Shown: piece after piece, positions 61,443-64,000 of the stretch
Numbering within the stretch: position 1 is the stretch's first letter
Layout of the letters: each line of letters starts with the position of its first letter
The notes under the pieces: model-generated
What the model was told of the DNA's origin: nothing
What the model saw: the letters and a program-made list of their open reading frames with translations, nothing else
The model's database searches: none
NCBI RefSeq assembly: GCF_038592985.1
Contig: NZ_CP151951.1
Span: forward strand, 5,062,501-5,126,500
Length of the DNA: 64,000 nucleotides
Source of the DNA: Paenibacillus sp. FSL R10-2782
GTDB taxonomy: Bacteria > Bacillota > Bacilli > Paenibacillales > Paenibacillaceae
Direction of reading: 5' to 3'
Made by a program: the position numbers and the translations under genes

Positions 61443-62891
61443 TCACACCAGTGGCTCCGTAACTACAGGACCGCCGAGCTTTTCCACAATCAAGCGGCTT
61501 TCCTCATTTAGTCCCCGTAGAGTAATCAATTTACCGGACTTCGTGTACTTTTGCAACACCTTTCCAATAGCCGTTACCGCAGAATGATCCCAAATATGCG
61601 ATTGGCTGAAATCCACCACCACGCGTTTCGGATCATCCGAAGGTTCAAAATGATCGACAAAATGAGTCGTCGAAGCGAAAAACATCGGACCTCTAACATG
61701 GTACACCTTTTCATCGTCGTCCTCTGTTGCGCTGATGCGGATTTTAGCCATTTTCCAGCCAAAATGCAGGGCACTCAGCAGCACGCCCACAATAACACCC
61801 TTGGACAAATCATGCGTAGCCACCACAATGACGACCGTCGTAACCATGATAAATGTGTCCGCTTTGGGAACCCTGGCGATATTTCGGAGCGAATTCCAGT
61901 CCACTGTCCCGATACACACCATAAACATAACTCCCACCAGTGCGCCCATCGGTACTTCCTTCACAACCCCGCCGAGCACCAGCAGCAGAAAGGCCAGAAA
62001 CACCCCTGCCGTGAAGGTGGACAAACGCCCTCTGCCTCCCGAGCTAACATTAATAACGGATTGTCCGATCATGGCACAGCCACCCATACCGCCGAAAAAA
62101 CCATTTACAAAGTTGGCAATTCCTTGCCCACGGGCTTCCCGGTTTTTATTGCTTTTCGTTTCGGTCATTTCATCCAAAATACTGGCTGTCAGCAGTGATT
62201 CCAGCAGTCCCACCAGCGCCATCGTAAAGGAATATGGCAGCAAAATCCACAAGGTATGCAACGACCACTCAATCTGCGGCAAATGAAATGAAGGCAGTGA
62301 GCTGGTCAGCGTGCCGATATCGCCTACGGTTTTGACATTTAACCCGAGCGTATACGTGATGATCGTCATGATGACGATTGCCGTCAATGGAGCGGGAATG
62401 CTTTTCACAAACTTCGGCAAAATATACACAATGAGCAATGTAGCCGCCACCATCGCGTACATGATCCAATTGGCTCCGTGAAAGTGAGTGAGCTGCGCCA
62501 TAAAGACGAGGATCGCCAGCGCATTCACAAACCCGGTCATAACCGGTTGGGAAATAAAGCTTATAAAGCGCCCTATTTTCAAAACACCCAGCAGCACCTG
62601 AATAATACCTGCCAAAATAGTAGCCGCAAACAGATATTCCACGCCATGATCCTTCACCAAACCGACGACCAATACCGCTACAGCCCCGGTTGCTGCCGAG
62701 ATCATCGCCGGACGTCCGCCTGCAAAAGAAATAACAATTGCCATTGAGATGGAGGCGTACAGTCCGACCATCGGATTGACACCGGCAATGATCGAGAAGG
62801 CAATCGCCTCCGGGATCAGCGCCAGCGCCACGGTCATGCCCGCAAGTATATCGGCCCGGATATTACCGAACCATTGTTGTCTAAGATTCAT
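61443..62891 (-). CDS. SulP family anion transporter with a STAS domain
   Basis: A 482-residue membrane transporter for sulfate, bicarbonate or dicarboxylates, with about twelve segments. The starts [38 protein letters not shown] and [26 protein letters not shown] are SulP signatures. The C-terminal STAS domain ([21 protein letters not shown]) is shorter than in animal members. BicA-type bicarbonate uptake is a possibility. GGAGG lies about 13 bases before ATG 62891, a long spacing. Its message begins with a foldable leader. Confidence 0.92.
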   Translation of the reverse strand: MNLRQQWFGNIRADILAGMTVALALIPEAIAFSIIAGVNPMVGLYASISMAIVISFAGGRPAMISAATGAVAVLVVGLVKDHGVEYLFAATILAGIIQVLLGVLKIGRFISFISQPVMTGFVNALAILVFMAQLTHFHGANWIMYAMVAATLLIVYILPKFVKSIPAPLTAIVIMTIITYTLGLNVKTVGDIGTLTSSLPSFHLPQIEWSLHTLWILLPYSFTMALVGLLESLLTASILDEMTETKSNKNREARGQGIANFVNGFFGGMGGCAMIGQSVINVSSGGRGRLSTFTAGVFLAFLLLVLGGVVKEVPMGALVGVMFMVCIGTVDWNSLRNIARVPKADTFIMVTTVVIVVATHDLSKGVIVGVLLSALHFGWKMAKIRISATEDDDEKVYHVRGPMFFASTTHFVDHFEPSDDPKRVVVDFSQSHIWDHSAVTAIGKVLQKYTKSGKLITLRGLNEESRLIVEKLGGPVVTEPLV

Positions 62892-62929
62892 ACAGTATCT
62901 TTCCAGCCTCCTATATTAAAAGAGAACAG

Positions 62930-63052
62930 CGTGTTGGCTCGCAGCCCGGTGTCGTTCCGGGTCTCCGTCCAGCGGCCAATCGCATAGGCTCTCCTATGAT
63001 TCAGTTCGTTTCTCTCACACGAACCCACCCGTTACATTCAGTCCATCATTAT
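62930..63052 (-). promoter_or_regulatory. Promoter and structured leader RNA of the SulP gene, class unknown
   Basis: On the minus strand a -10 box TATAAT lies at 63047-63052. Downstream are three consecutive hairpins: GTTCGT/ACGAAC (63005-63024), CATAGG-AGAG-CCTATG (62982-62997) and CCCGG-AACGACA-CCGGG (62945-62961), the last enclosed by GGC/GCC pairs. The leader is about 150 bases. I could not match it to a known riboswitch class. Confidence 0.5.
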
Positions 63053-63096
63053 AACGTAAGGAGTTCGCAGAAACGAGTCAGGTAAGAGGCTGTTTA

Positions 63097-63139
63097 GAAA
63101 AAGAAAATAGGCGTTTCCTTGGAATATCGCCTGTTTTCT
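63097..63139 (-). terminator. Terminator after the ABC1/UbiB-type gene
   Basis: AGAAAA-AGGCG pairs with CGCCT-TTTTCT around a 14-base loop; T5 follows on the minus strand. Confidence 0.8.
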
Positions 63140-63156
63140 TCGTTTGATTCGTTTTC

Positions 63157-63294
63157 TTATATTTGAAATTTTCGCAATTCCTGTACAAGCTCCATTAGGG
63201 AGTCAGAGTTATCCGCTTCGGAGCTATGCTGGAGCATGCTCTCAAAGTCAGGCAATGCACGCTTCAATAAACGGTAGCTATAATCGTAATGTAT
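63157..63294 (-). other. In-frame open stretch after the TAG stop of the ABC1/UbiB-type gene
   Basis: After TAG (63295-63297) the same frame stays open for 45 codons to TAA at 63157. It reads as a protein-like helical string (YDYSYRLLKRALPDFESM, then an acidic part and LVQELRKFQI). It could be a remnant of another gene or a read-through tail; no own start is seen. Confidence 0.4.
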
Positions 63295-64000
63295 CTAAAA
63301 TCTTCCCGATTTAAAAATAGAATACAGTAAAAAGGCAACCATTAAGAGAGCGACGACAAAGCCAATCTCAATCGCAGGCACATTCCACAGCACAGTCGCC
63401 TGATGATTCAGCGATGAACCAATAATCAGGCCGACCATAATAATGCTGAACGCCAGCAGTACGATGCTGAACGACAGGCGATTACTGATTTGGTCCAGCC
63501 TGCGCAAGAGCATTTCCAGCTCCGGCACGGTGACCTCCAGCTTGAGCTTGCCTTTGCTGATAATCGAAGCCAGATGCCTTGCCTGCCCTGGGAGCTCCAT
63601 CAGCGTCTCCACCAGTTCGGTCGCACCGCCCAGCAGCTTGCCCCGGATACGACGGCCGCTAAAGCGCTCCTTTAACAGCTTGTTGCCAAAAGGCTCCGCC
63701 AGCGCAAGAATGCTAAGATCAGGGTCGAGATGCTCAATGACCCCTTCCAGCGTCAGCAGCGACTTGCCGAGCAGCAAGACATCTGAAGGCAGTCCGATCC
63801 GGTGCCGCTGTGCTGCGCCGAACAGGTCGTTCAGGGCATCCCCGATGCTGACCTGTGAGAACGGAACGTCCGAGTAATCTTCGCGCATCTTATCCAGATC
63901 GGCACGCAGCGCGTTCATATCGGTATCTGGCTCAACCAGCCCCAGCCGTTCGATTGCCCGAACCATGGCATCGGTATTTTTGCGCATCAGCGCAATAATG
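63295..64000 (-). CDS. ABC1/AarF/UbiB-type atypical kinase, C-terminal part
   Basis: The last 235 residues of a protein of the ABC1 family of atypical kinases, which in other bacteria act in quinone synthesis or lipid metabolism. The visible part holds the C-lobe (DALNDLFGAAQRHRIGLPSDVLLLGKSLLTLEGVIEHLDPDLSIL) and ends with two membrane spans (FSIVLLAFSIIMVGLIIGSSL and IEIGFVVALLMVAFLLYSIF), as in full-length UbiB. The frame runs on past base 64000, where the kinase lobe should be. TAG ends it at 63295. Confidence 0.88.
   Translation of the reverse strand, partial: IIALMRKNTDAMVRAIERLGLVEPDTDMNALRADLDKMREDYSDVPFSQVSIGDALNDLFGAAQRHRIGLPSDVLLLGKSLLTLEGVIEHLDPDLSILALAEPFGNKLLKERFSGRRIRGKLLGGATELVETLMELPGQARHLASIISKGKLKLEVTVPELEMLLRRLDQISNRLSFSIVLLAFSIIMVGLIIGSSLNHQATVLWNVPAIEIGFVVALLMVAFLLYSIFKSGRF

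Overview
The window looks like a chromosomal segment of a Paenibacillus, close to P. polymyxa. The evidence is a Gram-positive, spore-forming gene set (spoIIR, a SEDS protein, arginine phosphatase ywlE), strong AGGAGG-type ribosome sites with frequent TTG/GTG starts, an S-layer (SLH) protein, and moderate base composition broken by a few very GC-rich genes. The species call is an inference from gene content; no rRNA or tRNA gene was seen.

Layout. 1-7,100 (minus strand): the conserved Bacillales block prfA-prmC-SEDS gene-spoIIR-tsaC-mntP-ywlE. 7,200-13,970: alpha/beta hydrolase, ychF, a GNAT gene overlapping fni (type 2 IPP isomerase), a hexapeptide acetyltransferase, and two YdcZ-type transporters around a Crp/Fnr-type regulator. 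14,200-19,900: a phospholipase D-like protein convergent with cardiolipin synthase, then a TetR regulator with an operator-like palindrome ahead of a ykkCD-type SMR pair and a PfkB sugar kinase. 19,900-23,200: Lrp regulator divergent from a VOC protein, DUF3592 protein, LysE exporter, mobA. 23,300-28,900: a two-gene unit of a Maf/DUF115-type glycosyltransferase and a 1,203-residue SLH protein built from repeated Ig-like units. 29,200-36,000: MFS transporters, glutaminyl-tRNA synthetase, GNAT proteins, a secreted protein. 36,000-41,500: a redox/anaerobiosis section with a molybdopterin oxidoreductase, a formate/nitrite channel, a 33-residue membrane peptide and a water-forming NADH oxidase; four Fnr-type boxes (TGTGA-N6-TCAC) lie in front of the channel and oxidase genes. 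41,500-43,900: glutathione peroxidase and a Fur-boxed siderophore ATPase/FhuF-like reductase pair. 44,000-50,500: LLM oxidoreductase, AI-2E transporter, LCP protein, CDF transporter and an RGG-tailed DEAD-box helicase. 50,800-58,100: an accessory stretch of hypothetical genes (one Imm50-like), tiny overlapping reading frames, a frameshifted gene, a secreted esterase behind cre-like sites, and an Xre-type regulator with repeated operators. 58,200-64,000: a polar amino-acid ABC transporter, a SulP anion transporter behind a foldable leader, and the end of an ABC1/UbiB kinase.

The most interesting items are the glycosyltransferase/SLH unit with its almost identical in-frame internal duplication, the triple Fnr-box array in front of the NADH oxidase, the unassigned structured leader of the SulP gene, and the immunity-like accessory region. 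All were found by reading the sequence; no database or folding search was run.
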